Assembly: GCA_903953935.1 (NCBI GenBank)
Contig: CAJBLF010000057.1
Span: forward strand, 1-38,140
Direction of reading: 5' to 3'
Length of the DNA: 38,140 nucleotides
From: an uncultured bacterium
Lineage (GTDB): Bacteria > Patescibacteriota > Gracilibacteria > Absconditabacterales > Absconditicoccaceae
Shown here: positions 7,644 to 17,814 of the stretch, in pieces
How the letters are laid out: the number at the start of each line of letters is the position of its first letter
How positions within the stretch are numbered: the stretch's first letter is position 1
The notes under the pieces: model-generated
The model's database searches: none
Seen by the model: the letters and a program-made list of their open reading frames with translations, nothing else
What the model was told of the DNA's origin: nothing
Program-made: the position numbers and the translations under genes

Positions 7644-9083
7644 CTAATGTTGGATTTTTTTTTCTTTGATATATAAGCCATACGCGATAGCGAAGAGTGC
7701 CATAAATGGATAGACAATCATCCTATCTACGAAGCTCTGAAGTACTATTCCTTCGATACTCAATCACAATATACCCACACCAAATGCGAACACGATTGTT
7801 CCATAGAGTTTTCTTTTTTTTGTCATTTTATCATCGGACCTTTTCTCTTCCTCATATGATTTGTAGGCAATCCAATGAAGATAACCATAGAGTGCCAATC
7901 GTCACAAAAATCACAATAGACCATATTCCAACCATATTTGCAGATACTGATTTTCTGGGTTATATGCTTTGATGCCGTCTACTTGATGAGATGCTGGTCA
8001 GGCTGTTCCCGCTCATTGTCATCGAAGTGGCTTTTCTCAGATTTTTTGTAAAGCTTCTACCACGAGTCTAAAATGTCCGGTATTGGAAAACTCTCTCGTG
8101 ATAATTTGTTTTTGTCAGAAATACGTCACTAAACCAAAAAATAAAAACAGTGGAACAAATCATCGCAGTGCCATCTTTCGATATTTTCTTGGAAATTGTA
8201 AGAAGACTAAGATAATGGTCTGAAGTATCCAAACTGCTCGAGCAGCTCTGGAAAACGTAGACATGATGGCGAGTCCATACATTGTTCATCGTCAAATTTT
8301 ATCTCTCAATGGTTTATTTTTAAATGCCAAGACAAAAAATAATGGTCGAAATGCGATAAGGAAAAATCCTCGGCTGATAGGTCTTTCAAAGAGAAATTGG
8401 TTGCGTGTGTATCCACTATCAAATTGTGTATAGTACGCTGCAGGTGGTGCAATACCGACATCGCCTTCATAATTCCATTGGTTATATCATGCAAATTTCA
8501 AGAGATTGGGAATTAGCCAAAGTATGCCTCGCCATATAAGACTTCCTACCAATAAGGTCTTCATTATTCTAGTATATCGTTTGACAAGATTGATTTCTCT
8601 CGCTCCAAAAAACAACAAACTTATTGCAAAAAAAACTATAAAAATCAGGAATCCTATCATGCTATATCTGATGGACATGATCCGTGTGCCGACTCCGGTA
8701 TGATTGATAAATACAGATATCAAGAAGCTTACTACGACAGTTGCGATAAAAACGATGACAAAGTTTTTGAGGGGAAAAGATTCAAAAAATTCTTCGAAAT
8801 GTTTGCCATATCGGAAATTGGAATTATTTCCATAGGTAGAAATCGGCGTTAAACTTCTTTCAGAATTTTTTGCGCCTATTCTATGCTTCCAAAAATATCG
8901 TCCCAAAAATCCAAGTAATCCGATGATGATAATCTCTTTCCACATTCGGATAAATTTTCGGATAGTTCAGTCCAATCATAGTTTGTAGGTGACAAAGGTC
9001 TGGAGAAAGAATTGGAGCAATAACCCGATAAAAAATATTTTTGCTACGAGCGTAAGTGCTTTGATAACTCTGTTTTCATTCAT
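7644..9083 (-). CDS. O-antigen ligase/polymerase-like membrane protein (Wzy/WaaL family)
   Basis: 479 residues with about ten hydrophobic segments. The diagnostic part is the large loop near residues 330-385: GHFRLVVEALQKIGEKPLRG, GAGTAGPAS and YNPENQYLQIWLEYGLLG, the usual pattern of the O-antigen ligase/Wzy_C superfamily, with the conserved Arg after the loop start and the NQYLQ motif. Such proteins polymerise or ligate surface polysaccharide at the outer face of the cytoplasmic membrane. The ATG at 9083 opens the first membrane segment (VIKALTLVAKIFFIGLLL). A run of UGA-Gly codons lies in the loop. It sits downstream of mraY on the same strand; the substrate is unknown. Confidence 0.85.
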
Positions 9084-9099
9084 AATTCTAGGACTAAAT

Positions 9100-9201
9100 A
9101 ATTAAAATATGGAAATATTGAAATATGGAAACGTTGAAGGATAAAGTAAGAAATATTTCCATTTTTCCACCTTTACACTTTTCAATATATGTTTTTTTAT
9201 T
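9100..9201. repeat. AT-rich inverted-repeat spacer between mraY and the polymerase gene
   Basis: ATATGGAAATATTGAAATATGGAAA on the left is mirrored by AATATTTCCATTTTTCCA and TTTTCAATAT on the right. It could form a long imperfect hairpin and resembles other AT-rich intergenic inverted repeats in the window. Confidence 0.45.
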
Positions 9202-10275
9202 TTAGTTTATTATTGTCTTGCTTACTTGATAGAATAATATGATAACGGTGATAGCTGCAAGGATGCCCTGAATAAATCGAGCTTTCATAACAATGGTCGT
9301 TTCATTGATGCCTTTTTTTTCAAAAAGATGATGAAGCGGCGCAACCAAAAAAAGCTTTTTTTTGAAATATTTTTTCCAGAATATTTGGAGAAAACTTGAG
9401 AGTAAATCAACGATAAAGAGTAAGAAGAGTAGGAGAAAAGGAATAAAAATACCAGTTCTCATGTTGAGAAAATAGAGGAGGGAAGCAATGAGTCCTCATA
9501 GTGCAAATGCTCAGCTATCTCACATAAATACCTTGGCGGGATGGATATTATAGAACATAAATGCTACTAGGATTGCAACTACGATAGCGATCACGGTAGT
9601 TGCTATATATGTTTGATTAAAGAAGAGCATAACAGCAAGGACAAAGAGAATGATGGTCATGAGTCCTCACGCGAGTCAATCGAGTCCATCGGTGATATTT
9701 ATGGCATTGACGATTGCGATAGTTGCGAAGAAGGTAAGTATCGGATAAAATAATCAGAGAGATATTTTGCCGGCAATAGGTCGGAGGTTGATATAATCGA
9801 TACCCAATCTGCTATAAAACCATCGACTGATAAAGGCAGAAAAAACAACCATACCGATAAGTTTTGCTTTTGCACTGAGTCATTTTACGGCACCATGTCA
9901 CTTGATATTGAGAAAATCATCAACCAATCCTATCAGTCCCATACTAAAGAAACCAAAGAGAATGATATAGGTCTCTTGTCTATTGAATAAACTATTGTTG
10001 ATAAATCCATAGTCTTTCAACACAAAAGAAAGTCCTATCATCAAAAGCATTACTATCAAAAAAATACCTCATCACATAGTGGGGGTCCCTTGTTTGTGTT
10101 CATGAAGTTGAGTAAATATTTTGGATTTTTCTCAAGTTACTGCTGCTTCACGGATAGTCTTTCCAATCTTATATTTTCTGAGTACATGAATGTAGATAGG
10201 ATAGAGAATCCAAGAAATGAAAAATGCAATCAGCGCAAACATGATGATATTGTTTAATTTGACTAACATAAGCAT
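9202..10275 (-). CDS. mraY: Phospho-N-acetylmuramoyl-pentapeptide transferase
   Basis: 357 residues with about ten membrane segments. The enzyme transfers phospho-MurNAc-pentapeptide from UDP to undecaprenyl phosphate, giving lipid I. Motifs: HKQGTPTMGGG near residue 60, LGLVDDFLNIKG-type Asp pair (GLVDDFLNI), the catalytic segment NAINITDGLDGLAGG, KVFMGDSGAFALGG and the C-terminal PLHHLFEKKGINETTIVMKARF. Several of these glycines are UGA codons. A second in-frame ATG at 10269 is an equally possible start. It is divergent from dprA and followed by the polymerase-like gene, but it is not in the usual mra/dcw cluster. Confidence 0.95.
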
Positions 10276-10399
10276 TCACAGAACATAAAAATATCGAGTA
10301 GAAAAAAGCATAGCCAAACGTAGGGTATATTTCAAGCATAAATGTCAATTGATATATTGTCAATTATATTTTTGACAAAGCGAAAATATCAATCAAATA

Positions 10400-10427
10400 T
10401 TGAAATATATCACTGTATGTATATACT
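10400..10427 (+). promoter_or_regulatory. Candidate dprA promoter
   Basis: TTGAAA, 16 bp, TATACT; 34 bp upstream of the dprA start codon. Confidence 0.5.
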
Positions 10428-10461
10428 CTGTAAGAAAGTTTTTTAGTAGAAAAAGGTAGTC

Positions 10462-11457
10462 ATGCACCACGAGGCGATACTATATTCTCTAGATAAAAAA
10501 ATTCCTTTCTCTCAAATTTCTGATATTAGTGAATATGATATCACAAAATATTCCAAGCTCGAAGAATGGATGAGAGAAAACAATGTCTGAGCAATGACAG
10601 ATTCAGGATGAGATTTTCATTTCAAATTACTTCCTATTAGACCCAGAGTACATATTATATATTATCTCGGAGATCTTTCTTTGCTCAACAAAAAAATCAT
10701 CGGTATCGTGGGTCCTAGGATGATGTCTCTCTATGGAAAGCAGGTTATGGAACGTGTGTTTGATGAGATGACTGGGTATGATATAGTGACTATTTCTGGC
10801 ATGGCTGATGGGGTAGATCAATTGTGTCACACACTTTCTTCTAAGCAAAACATTCCGACTATTGCAGTTCTCGGATGAGGAATTGGTCGATATCTCAAGA
10901 GACCAGAACGCATGATTATAGAAAAAATTATAGCAGCTGGTGGCTTAATACTCTCCGAATATAAGCTTGGAGAACAACCGACGAAGTATACATTTCCGCA
11001 GAGAAATCGCTTGATTGCTTGATTAGCAGACATGGTATTTCTCCCGGAAGCTGGAGAAAAATCATGAAGTCTAATCACTGTCGATGCTGCTCTAGCTATG
11101 AAGAAACCTGTATATGCGACACCGGGATCCATCTTCTCACCCACAAGCGTAGGTATTCTCCGTCGTATAGAAAAATGAGACGTAAAACCAATTATAGATC
11201 TTGCTAAATTTTTTAATGACCATTTTATTTCCAAAAACATTTCCCCCAGGATTTCTTCTACATATATACTCACCGAGCAAGAACAATGACTCTTGCGTGC
11301 ACTTTCTCATGATCAAGGAACACATATTCAAGACATAGCAATCGCTACATGATGAGTTCTCGAGGAGAGTATATCACTGATTACGATGTTAGAGATAAAG
11401 GGTTTAGTTAGTCAGTACGAGCCAGGAAAGTATATACTAAACAATCTTTCAAGCTAA
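10462..11457 (+). CDS. dprA: DNA processing protein DprA (natural transformation)
   Basis: 331 residues. The central Rossmann-like domain has the DprA/Smf signatures: IGIVGPRMMSLYG, ISGMADGVDQLCH, TIAVLGGGIGRYLKRPERM, FPQRNRLIAGLADMVFLPEA and GSLITVDAALAMKKPVYATPG. An N-terminal helical region precedes it, and a C-terminal winged-helix-like part (ALSHDQGTHIQDIAIATGGVLEESISLITMLEIKGLV) follows. DprA loads RecA on incoming single-stranded DNA. The common IxGSR/IVGSR motif reads IVGPR. The gene directly downstream is pilin-like, consistent with a competence function. Confidence 0.95.
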
Positions 11458-11550
11458 AGAGTAATCACTAATTTGATATTGAAATCACTCTACCATTTGT
11501 TATCTTTACACCAATAGATTACTGATTTTTTATCTTTTATACTCACAAAA

Positions 11551-12123
11551 ATGTTTTCAAAAACAAACAAAAAGGGGTTCACTTTGGTGGAAATGCTTAT
11601 CGTGATAGTTATCATAGGTGTGCTTGCAGCAGCGTTGATTCCGAGACTTACTAGTGCAAGATGAAGAGCAAACGATGTGGCACGTAAAGCATCACTTCAG
11701 CAGATAGCTACCGCATTGGTATCTTATCAGATAGATAAAGGAAAATTTCCTACAACTGGTGGAAAGTTAACTTCAATATCTGGAGAACTCACAGCAGGAT
11801 GACTTTCAAGTATACCAACAGACCCAAATACAGCGAGAGAATTTTCTGGTGTTGCCAATATATTAATTAATGACTGAGAGTTCGGATATACACCGATTCA
11901 TAAAAATGGACAACCAGCAAATGGTTTTGTTTTGATGGCAGGTACTGACACTGAAGCATGAGCAAATTGGGTATATACAGGAGAGGATATTAATGATGAT
12001 TCGGACTATAGTAGCATAATATTGTGTAAATCTATTAACAAGGGTGCTACAAATGCTAATAATAATGGGGTTTGTACATATCAGTCTACAGGGGATTATC
12101 TTAGGTATATCGTACTTTACTAA
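11551..12123 (+). CDS. Type IV pilin-like / pseudopilin protein
   Basis: 190 residues. A short, positively charged leader (MFSKTNKKG) is followed by the prepilin peptidase site G|FTLVEM and the hydrophobic helix LIVIVIIGVLAAALIP. The Glu at mature position 5 is present. The body resembles GspG/PilA pseudopilins: ARKASLQQIATALVSYQIDKGKFPT, then a C-terminal domain with two Cys (ILCK and GVCTY) that could form a disulfide loop. It would be assembled into a pilus or secretion pseudopilus, plausibly for DNA uptake given dprA next to it. A TATACT box ends 7 bp before the ATG, which would give a leaderless transcript. No assembly ATPase or peptidase gene is in the window. Confidence 0.92.
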
Positions 12124-12143
12124 TTATCAATATATCACATAAT

Positions 12144-12176
12144 AAAAAAAACCTGCACATCGTGTGGGTTTTTTTG
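12144..12176. terminator. Bidirectional terminator between the pilin gene and murB
   Basis: A-run, imperfect stem AACCTGCACA / TGTGGGTT with loop TCG, then seven T. It serves the converging pilin and murB transcripts. Confidence 0.75.
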
Positions 12177-12215
12177 TTATTGTAAGATAATATAAGCAAA
12201 CAAAGTGAGTTTTCT

Positions 12216-13301
12216 TTACATAATAATCACCTCTGGTTCTAGCTTTACTCAGAAGAGCTGAAATACTTTTTGCTGGATAGCTTGAGCGAATGCTCGTATT
12301 GCTGGTCCACTTGCCCCACCTCTATTGACTATAATGAGCGCGTGTTTTTCATAGGTACCGACAGATCATTCAGTCCTGCCCTTGTACCCTGCAAGCTCAA
12401 TCAACTGTCCTGCAGAAAGCTTTATTAATTTTCAATTTTTAATTTCTAATTTTCAATTAATGGTTTCTAATGTTCAGGTAGTCGTTAAGACCTCATTTCA
12501 TTTTAGCTGGGGGTACTTCACTACTAAGCTTTCAAACTGTTCTTTTTCTATGACAGGATTTTTAAAGAAACTTCAAGCAGTACCTATTTTTGTTCGGTCA
12601 GGTAATTTTCCCTCTCTGATAGTGATGATGATTTTTGCCACTTCTTGAGCGCTAATAGTTGTAGGATTTTTTTCTGCGAGAGTAATATGTTCTTGGATAT
12701 CTTTGTATTGGATGTTAGGTACATACTCAGAAGATTGCTTTTGGAAAACAAAGGTCACGGCGGTGATGATGATGGTATCTTTCAACTCATGCTTAAATAT
12801 ACTATCACGATAAGCGAATGCACACTGACTATTGCTTCGTGTTTTTTTTTCTTTGGTCGCGATATCTATTCATTCTACGGCAGAGATAATATCTTTTGCT
12901 TCTTTACCATAAGCACCGATATTGCCTACAGGAGCAGATCATACGTTTCCTGGGATGCTGACTAAATTTTCTCCTCAGACATATCATTGCTGTAAACTTC
13001 GCATCATGATTTCATGTCGATTTTCTCCTGCTCACACCTGCACATATACCATATTTCCTTCTTCTTTCACTATATTTTTTCCTAACAATGAAACTTTCAC
13101 TACCAATCATTCATAGTCTTTCGTGAAGAGGATATTGGCACCTCCCCCTAGAATTAGACGTGGTTGTGTAGCAAAAACATCCGTTGAAATCAGATCAAAG
13201 ATATCTTGTTCGTTTTTTACTTCCACAAAAAAATCTGCTTGTACATCCACAGCAAACGTATTGTAGGGTTTGAGTGAAATATGCTTGTGGATATCTATCA
13301 T
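12216..13301 (-). CDS. murB: UDP-N-acetylenolpyruvoylglucosamine reductase
   Basis: 361 residues. The FAD enzyme makes UDP-MurNAc. Motifs in order: HISLKPYNTFAVDVQAD, LILGGGANILF (FAD binding), SIPGNVGSAPVGNIGAYG, CAFAYRDSIFK, GSFFKNP with the catalytic Ser, and SAGQLIELAGYKG...VGTYEKHALIIVNRGGASG with FGVKLEPEV at the end. It looks like a type I MurB. About 30 residues between KGNEVLTTTG and KLSAGQLIE are unusual: they read as two near-repeats (NGKLEIKNGKLIK) encoded by AT-rich DNA that resembles intergenic repeats here. Several UGA-Gly codons. Confidence 0.95.
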
Positions 13302-13389
13302 ACGAGAAAATAAAAAAGTAAATCACCTACAGTATACTATTTTGAATCGAAATTTCTAATGCAACATAGATTTCATGATTCCACAATGG

Positions 13390-13902
13390 TTACATGGTGT
13401 TTGCTAGTGCATCATACGTTTCCTGTATTTCTGAGAGGTCTAAATAGATTTCCATAAACAGGGTGCAGAAAGAATCTACCTTGTAGGTATGTTGATGTCT
13501 ATCATGTTCATTGACGAAGGTTTTGGCTATAGATTTCATTTTGGTTTGAAGGGTATTGTAGGTGTCTTCAAACGCATCTAGGTTTGCTTGGATATCTTGT
13601 ATGTATTCATAGAGATCTCGTTTATGTATATGGTGTTTGTTGATGTCTTTCATATACTTCATTACGTGCTTTCTTTCTTGCAAAAAATACGCATCAAACG
13701 AAGCGATAAATGTTGATGCTTGCTCGTAGAGTGGATCTAGTTGCGTCATTCTCAGATTATATCAATGGATGTAGCGGATGATGCTTTCGGCAAAGTGGAT
13801 ATTTTTTACTGCTTCAACTGAGAGGGTATCTAGTCTTATATCATTGAGGATATCACCTATTTTTTTGGGTTCTCCATATCTTTTGTTGAAATCTTTTTGC
13901 AT
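13390..13902 (-). CDS. Hypothetical helical protein, 170 aa
   Basis: No recognised family. The start at 13902 (MQKDFNKRYGEPKKIGDIL) requires reading one UGA as Gly at 13772-13774. It is charged and alpha-helical throughout, with heptad-like stretches (YIQDIQANLDAFEDTYNTLQTKMK), and has no membrane segments or signal peptide, so a cytoplasmic coiled-coil protein is plausible. A hairpin with a T-run precedes it on the minus strand, separating it from rlmD. It lies 88 bp upstream of murB on the same strand. Confidence 0.75.
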
Positions 13903-13903
13903 A

Positions 13904-13931
13904 CAAAAAAACCGTAGATAAAAAACTACAG
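13904..13931 (-). terminator. Terminator between rlmD and the 13902 gene
   Basis: On the minus strand CTGTAG pairs with CTACGG (one G-U pair) across a short T-rich loop, followed by eight T just before the next start codon. Confidence 0.6.
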
Positions 13932-13952
13932 ATACCATAAATATTTAATATA

Positions 13953-15590
13953 TTAAGTCAATACTCAAATACATTCGATATGATGCGTTTGGGGAAACAT
14001 ATCTACAGGCTGAATTTCTTTTATGGTAAATCATCATTGGATAAGCAATTCAATGTCTCTGACCATAGTCACCGGATTACATGAAATATACAACAACTTA
14101 AAATCTGATTCTCTTTTGAGATCGCAAATCATTTGAACAACATTTTTATGGAGGCCATCTCTAGGCGGATCAATAATAACAAGCCCAAGGTTATTGAGTT
14201 TGTCTTTGATTTCAGGTGTTTGGGTAAATGCTTTTTCAGCGGGATTAGCCAAGAACGTTACCTTGTTTTCCAATCCGTTGATTTTGGCGTTGTATCGTGC
14301 ATCCGTGATAGCTTCTTCTACAATTTCTATCCCGACAAGCTTTTCACCTTTTCCCATCTTCAAAAAAGTGATACCTATGCTTCCTGTTCCACAATAGAGA
14401 TCCAGCACAGTTCCTTCTATATATCACACCATATTCATTGCTTGATTGAAAAGTTGTTGTGCTCAGAGCGTATTCGTCTGAAAAAACGAAAAAGGAGAAA
14501 CCCTAAAAGATATCTCTGCTGAAGATCAAGAATCGTTTTGGTGATTTTCATTGTCGATGGGAAGCGGATTCTTCGAGGCGTTTTTGAAGATAAGTTTTTC
14601 AAAAATGTGTCATTCTCATCGAAATGTTTTGGTTTCACAATCAGATGATTTGATGATATCGGCCAAGCCGTTGTTATAGGTGATGACAAGTGTATTAACT
14701 TTCTCATGCAAGATCGTATCGTTCTTGATAGTTTCGAGAAAGGATTCCCATTGTGCTGTGGTGTTTGCTGTGAGATTATGGTCAGCAACTGCAAGATTGA
14801 TAAGCATCTGATCAGTGTTGGTACCTTCTCTGATAACGATATGTCTAAAAAATCCTTGATGCGTCATCTGATCATACGCGGGGAGTCCAGACGTTTTGCA
14901 GAGTTCCTTGATATGATGAAATAACATATTCGCTTCATCAGAGATGAGTGCACATGCGTCGATATCAACTATTTTACTAAATTCTCCTTGTTTATGGAAT
15001 CACACACTCCAGTCCGATAAGACGGTAACTTCTTTTTTCTTTCCCTCTTCCAATGGTTCCATTTTTCCATCTTTCAATGTATTAGTTATATATTTACCAA
15101 AACTAAACTCTATTTTGTTTCTATAGTTTCTTTCTTGTGGGGATCATATGATAGAGAGAATCTGGAGATCAGGTAATTTTCTTTTGATCTTGGTAAATGC
15201 ATCATTGACGATATCTTCCTTGAGTTGTAATTGGTTTTTGTAACTCAACATCTGCCATTTACATCCACCACATCCAACTTTATATAATTCAGGATTTAGA
15301 GTTCAGGGTTCAGAATTGTTAGATTTTTTATTTTCATTTTGCATTCAGGAAAAGAAGTGAGGACAAAAAACCTCTCCATCTACTATTTTGGGATCAAGTT
15401 CTTGAATACGAGTGATATGTGCTTCCACATAATCCTTTCTCTGTTTTACAATTCTCAAATCTACAATACTTCCAGGCAAAGCACCTCATTTGATCAGGAT
15501 TCTTTTTCCATCACTCATTCTTGCAAGTCCTATTCATCCATATCATATTTTATCTATCTTCACTCTTGTGAGTACTTTTGCCATAGGCAT
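13953..15590 (-). CDS. rlmD: 23S rRNA (uracil-C5)-methyltransferase, RlmD/TrmA family
   Basis: 545 residues. An N-terminal TRAM-like domain (MPMAKVLTRVKIDKIGYGGIGLAR) is followed by cysteines typical of the 4Fe-4S cluster (CPHF...GCGGC) and the C-terminal SAM domain: SFFQTNTLGAQQLF, VLDLYCGTGSIGI, IIDPPRDG and the catalytic-Cys motif YISCNP. The family methylates uridine C5 in 23S rRNA or tRNA; the TRAM plus Fe-S layout favours RlmD, but RlmCD or TrmA-type specificity cannot be excluded. Two low-complexity insertions are unusual: one of about 23 residues splits the cysteine cluster, and one of about 25 precedes SFFQTNT. The start is 11 bp after the adk stop, so the two form an operon. Confidence 0.9.
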
Positions 15591-15601
15591 ATAGTTAGTA
15601 A

Positions 15602-16174
15602 TTAAAGTCCTAATTTACTCTTCAATATTGCTTGGATTTCTTCAATGGAACCGTTGGCATCTATCGTAATCACCTTACCTAAGGCTTCGAAATGTTTGAT
15701 AACATTCATGGTTTCGTGGATAAAAATATCTATCCTTTGTTCAATGACTTCTGGAGTATCATCAGTACGTCACTCGATTTGTGCTCTCTTCATCATTCTT
15801 TCAAGAGCTATATCCTTGGAAAGTTCGAGATGAACGATGACAAAATCTCTTTTCATTTGTTCCATTTTTTTGCTGAAATATTCAGCCTGTTCGATCATTC
15901 TAGGAAAGCCATCTACGATAAGACGCTTATTGTTTTGTTCAACTATTTTGAGGCTCGTATGTATGAGGTCGTGGGTGATAAAATTATCAATCATTTTTCA
16001 TGTGTTTACTATATTTCTGATATAATTACCGATCATATTGTCACTAGACATCAATGATCTGAGAGTTTGTCACATCTCGAAGTAGAGATGATTGGGTAAC
16101 TCTTTGAGGAGTACTTTCGCTTGCGTTCATTTACCGCATCCTTGGATGCCGAGGAAAACCAAATCCTTATCCAT
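15602..16174 (-). CDS. adk: Adenylate kinase
   Basis: 190 residues; interconverts ATP + AMP and 2 ADP. The P-loop GIQGCGKGTQ uses UGA for one of its glycines. Further motifs: FEMGQTLRS (AMP binding), LIVDGFPR and RAQIEWRTDDTPEVIEQRI around the short lid, with RTDD supplying catalytic Arg/Asp. The lid is of the short, zinc-free type. In many bacteria adk sits in the spc ribosomal operon upstream of infA; here it is downstream of the rpsI terminator with its own candidate promoter and a paired-palindrome element. Confidence 0.95.
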
Positions 16175-16217
16175 ATCTTCTTATAATAAAAAAATAAAAA
16201 AAATATTACCTATCCAC

Positions 16218-16245
16218 ATACTATGTATATCTTGCTTATTTTCAA
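16218..16245 (-). promoter_or_regulatory. Candidate adk promoter
   Basis: On the minus strand TTGAAA and TAGTAT are 16 bp apart. The -35 box lies 15 bp from paired-palindrome element B. Confidence 0.5.
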
Positions 16246-16259
16246 CTGTTTAGCAGTTT

Positions 16260-16331
16260 CGCACCCGGGTGCAATAGTTACAAAGTAACTTCATACCTGA
16301 AGTAACTACGTCTCCACCCGGGTGCGAACTA
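16260..16331 (+). repeat. Paired-palindrome element, copy B
   Basis: GCACCCGGGTGC at 16261-16272 and CCACCCGGGTGC at 16314-16325 start 53 bp apart, as in copy A. The segment after the first palindrome (AATAGTTACAAAGTAACTT) is nearly that of copy A, and the segment after the second is GAACTAC. An additional inverted repeat, AGTAACTTCA/TGAAGTAACT, fills the centre. It lies between the rpsI terminator and the adk promoter. Confidence 0.85.
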
Positions 16332-16345
16332 CAAAATCAACAAAC

Positions 16346-16368
16346 AAAAAAACTCTTTTTCCAAAGAG
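16346..16368 (-). terminator. Terminator of the ribosomal operon after rpsI
   Basis: On the minus strand CTCTTT/AAAGAG with a 4-nt loop precedes seven T. It lies 32 bp after the rpsI stop codon. Confidence 0.82.
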
Positions 16369-16399
16369 TCGTTTTGTATATATAAGGTCGTTTGATATG

Positions 16400-16822
16400 T
16401 TACCTCTTTGACCGTGTTGGTCCTTTTCTCGCCTTTTTCAAACCTGGTTTCTTTCTTTCCTTGATTCTAGGATCTCTTTTGAGTAGTCCATAAGGTTTCA
16501 AAGTAAGTCTGAGGTCTGGATTCCATTCAATCAATGCTCTTGCAAATCCCAACTTGATAGCGTCAGCTTGTCCTGATATTCCACCTCCACTGACGACAAT
16601 TTCAGCGTCAAATTTTTTGAGGTAATCAACACCTAGGGTATTGAGTGGAGAAAGAGCAGCCTCAAGAAGATAGATATTTCCTCCGAAATAATCTGCCAAC
16701 GGTTTTTGTGATCCGTTAGAAGTTTTGATGGTGAAGTTACCACCTCCATTTCCAAAAAGTTTAACAACAGCTGTTGTTTCTTTTCTTCTTCCTATAGCAT
16801 AGGTATATTCTTTGTTCGCCAT
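16400..16822 (-). CDS. rpsI: Ribosomal protein uS9
   Basis: 140 residues. Complete S9: YAIGRRKETTAVVKLF at the N terminus, GGGISGQADAIKLGFARALIE in the middle and the C-terminal tail RDPRIKERKKPGLKKARKGPTRSKR that reaches the P-site tRNA. Last gene of the minus-strand ribosomal block, 55 bp after rplM and followed by a terminator. All glycines here use GGN. Confidence 0.98.
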   Translation of the reverse strand: MANKEYTYAIGRRKETTAVVKLFGNGGGNFTIKTSNGSQKPLADYFGGNIYLLEAALSPLNTLGVDYLKKFDAEIVVSGGGISGQADAIKLGFARALIEWNPDLRLTLKPYGLLKRDPRIKERKKPGLKKARKGPTRSKR

Positions 16823-16877
16823 TATTTATAGATAAGGTATGATAAAATGTACATTGATAGAGAGTAGAGTAGTGTTG

Positions 16878-17333
16878 TTATTTGACTACAGTAGGCTTGA
16901 AATGATCATATTTGGTAGTAGTTCCTTTTTCAAGTTTCATTCTTTTAATTCTTTTGTCTCTAAGTTTGTTTTTAGAAAGCATCCCTCTAACTACGAAAGT
17001 AAGTAATCTTTCAGGATTCTTTTTCATCACAAGTTCTCGAGTGATTGTTTTTAGATTTCCTTTGTATCCACTATATGCATACATAAGATTATCTTGAAGT
17101 TTCTTTCCTGTTACTTTAACTTTGTCGATATTCTCTACGAGGACAAAATCTCCTGCATCCCAGAAATCAGAATAATATGCCTTGTGTTTTCCCAAGAGCA
17201 ATTTTGCTATATCTACAGCCAATCTTCAAAGGACCTTTCCTGTAGCATCGATTCTCCATCGTTTTCTGTTTTTTTCCATATCAGCCGGTTTGACTCGGAG
17301 GGTCTTATTAAGGTCTTTTTTTGTAAATTCCAT
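16878..17333 (-). CDS. rplM: Ribosomal protein uL13
   Basis: 151 residues. Typical L13: WRIDATGKVLGRLAVDIAKLLLGKHK, DFVLVENIDKVKVTGKK, and the VVRGMLSKNKLRDKRIKRMKLE region. The ATG at 17333 was taken; an in-frame ATG two codons upstream (17339) is also possible. As usual it is paired with rpsI. One UGA-Gly interrupts the N-terminal part. Confidence 0.96.
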
Positions 17334-17380
17334 GATCATTATTTCAAATAACTAAATGATTTTTTTGTAAGATATGAGAT

Positions 17381-17767
17381 CTAAAGCAGCTTAAGTAATA
17401 TTTTTTGTACACCATCACCTACTCTAAATCATAATTTGTAATCAGCTACAAAACTTGATGTAGATCCTGATTCCATATATTTGGGTAAGAGGATGTTCAA
17501 TACTTTTTTTCCTTCAGCTTCACCAAAAATAATAGATTTGATGTATCTTATGCTCTCTCTCCTTGCATCAGCAGCTGGAAGTTTTTTATTCATACTTACA
17601 AGCTTAGCGAAAAAAGAATCAATCTCAGACTTGAGTACTTTAGCTCTTTTTGGTGTAGTAGTTGTCTTCCCATTTTTGATGAGATTAGTTAACAACTGTC
17701 TGATATATACGTCTCTTTTTTTAGCTCATGTATGTAATTCGAGCATTTTATTATCCTTATGTCTCAT
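17381..17767 (-). CDS. rplQ: Ribosomal protein bL17
   Basis: 128 residues starting MRHKDNKMLELHTGAKKRD, then the conserved LLTNLIKNGKTTTTPKRAKVLKSEIDSFFAK. UGA encodes two glycines (HTGAKK and KLGFRVGD). It follows rpoA by 47 bp, the classical rpoA-rplQ order, and precedes rplM. Confidence 0.96.
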
Positions 17768-17814
17768 GATAACAAACTAATTATTTAAAAGATAATTCTA
17801 AATGTACCATTTGC

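Noticed and set aside
7442-7669. Plus-strand ORF with a plausible hydrophobic segment
   Set aside because: It runs through the terminator at 7602-7628 and overlaps the 7080 gene. I kept it only as a hint of a possible frameshift.
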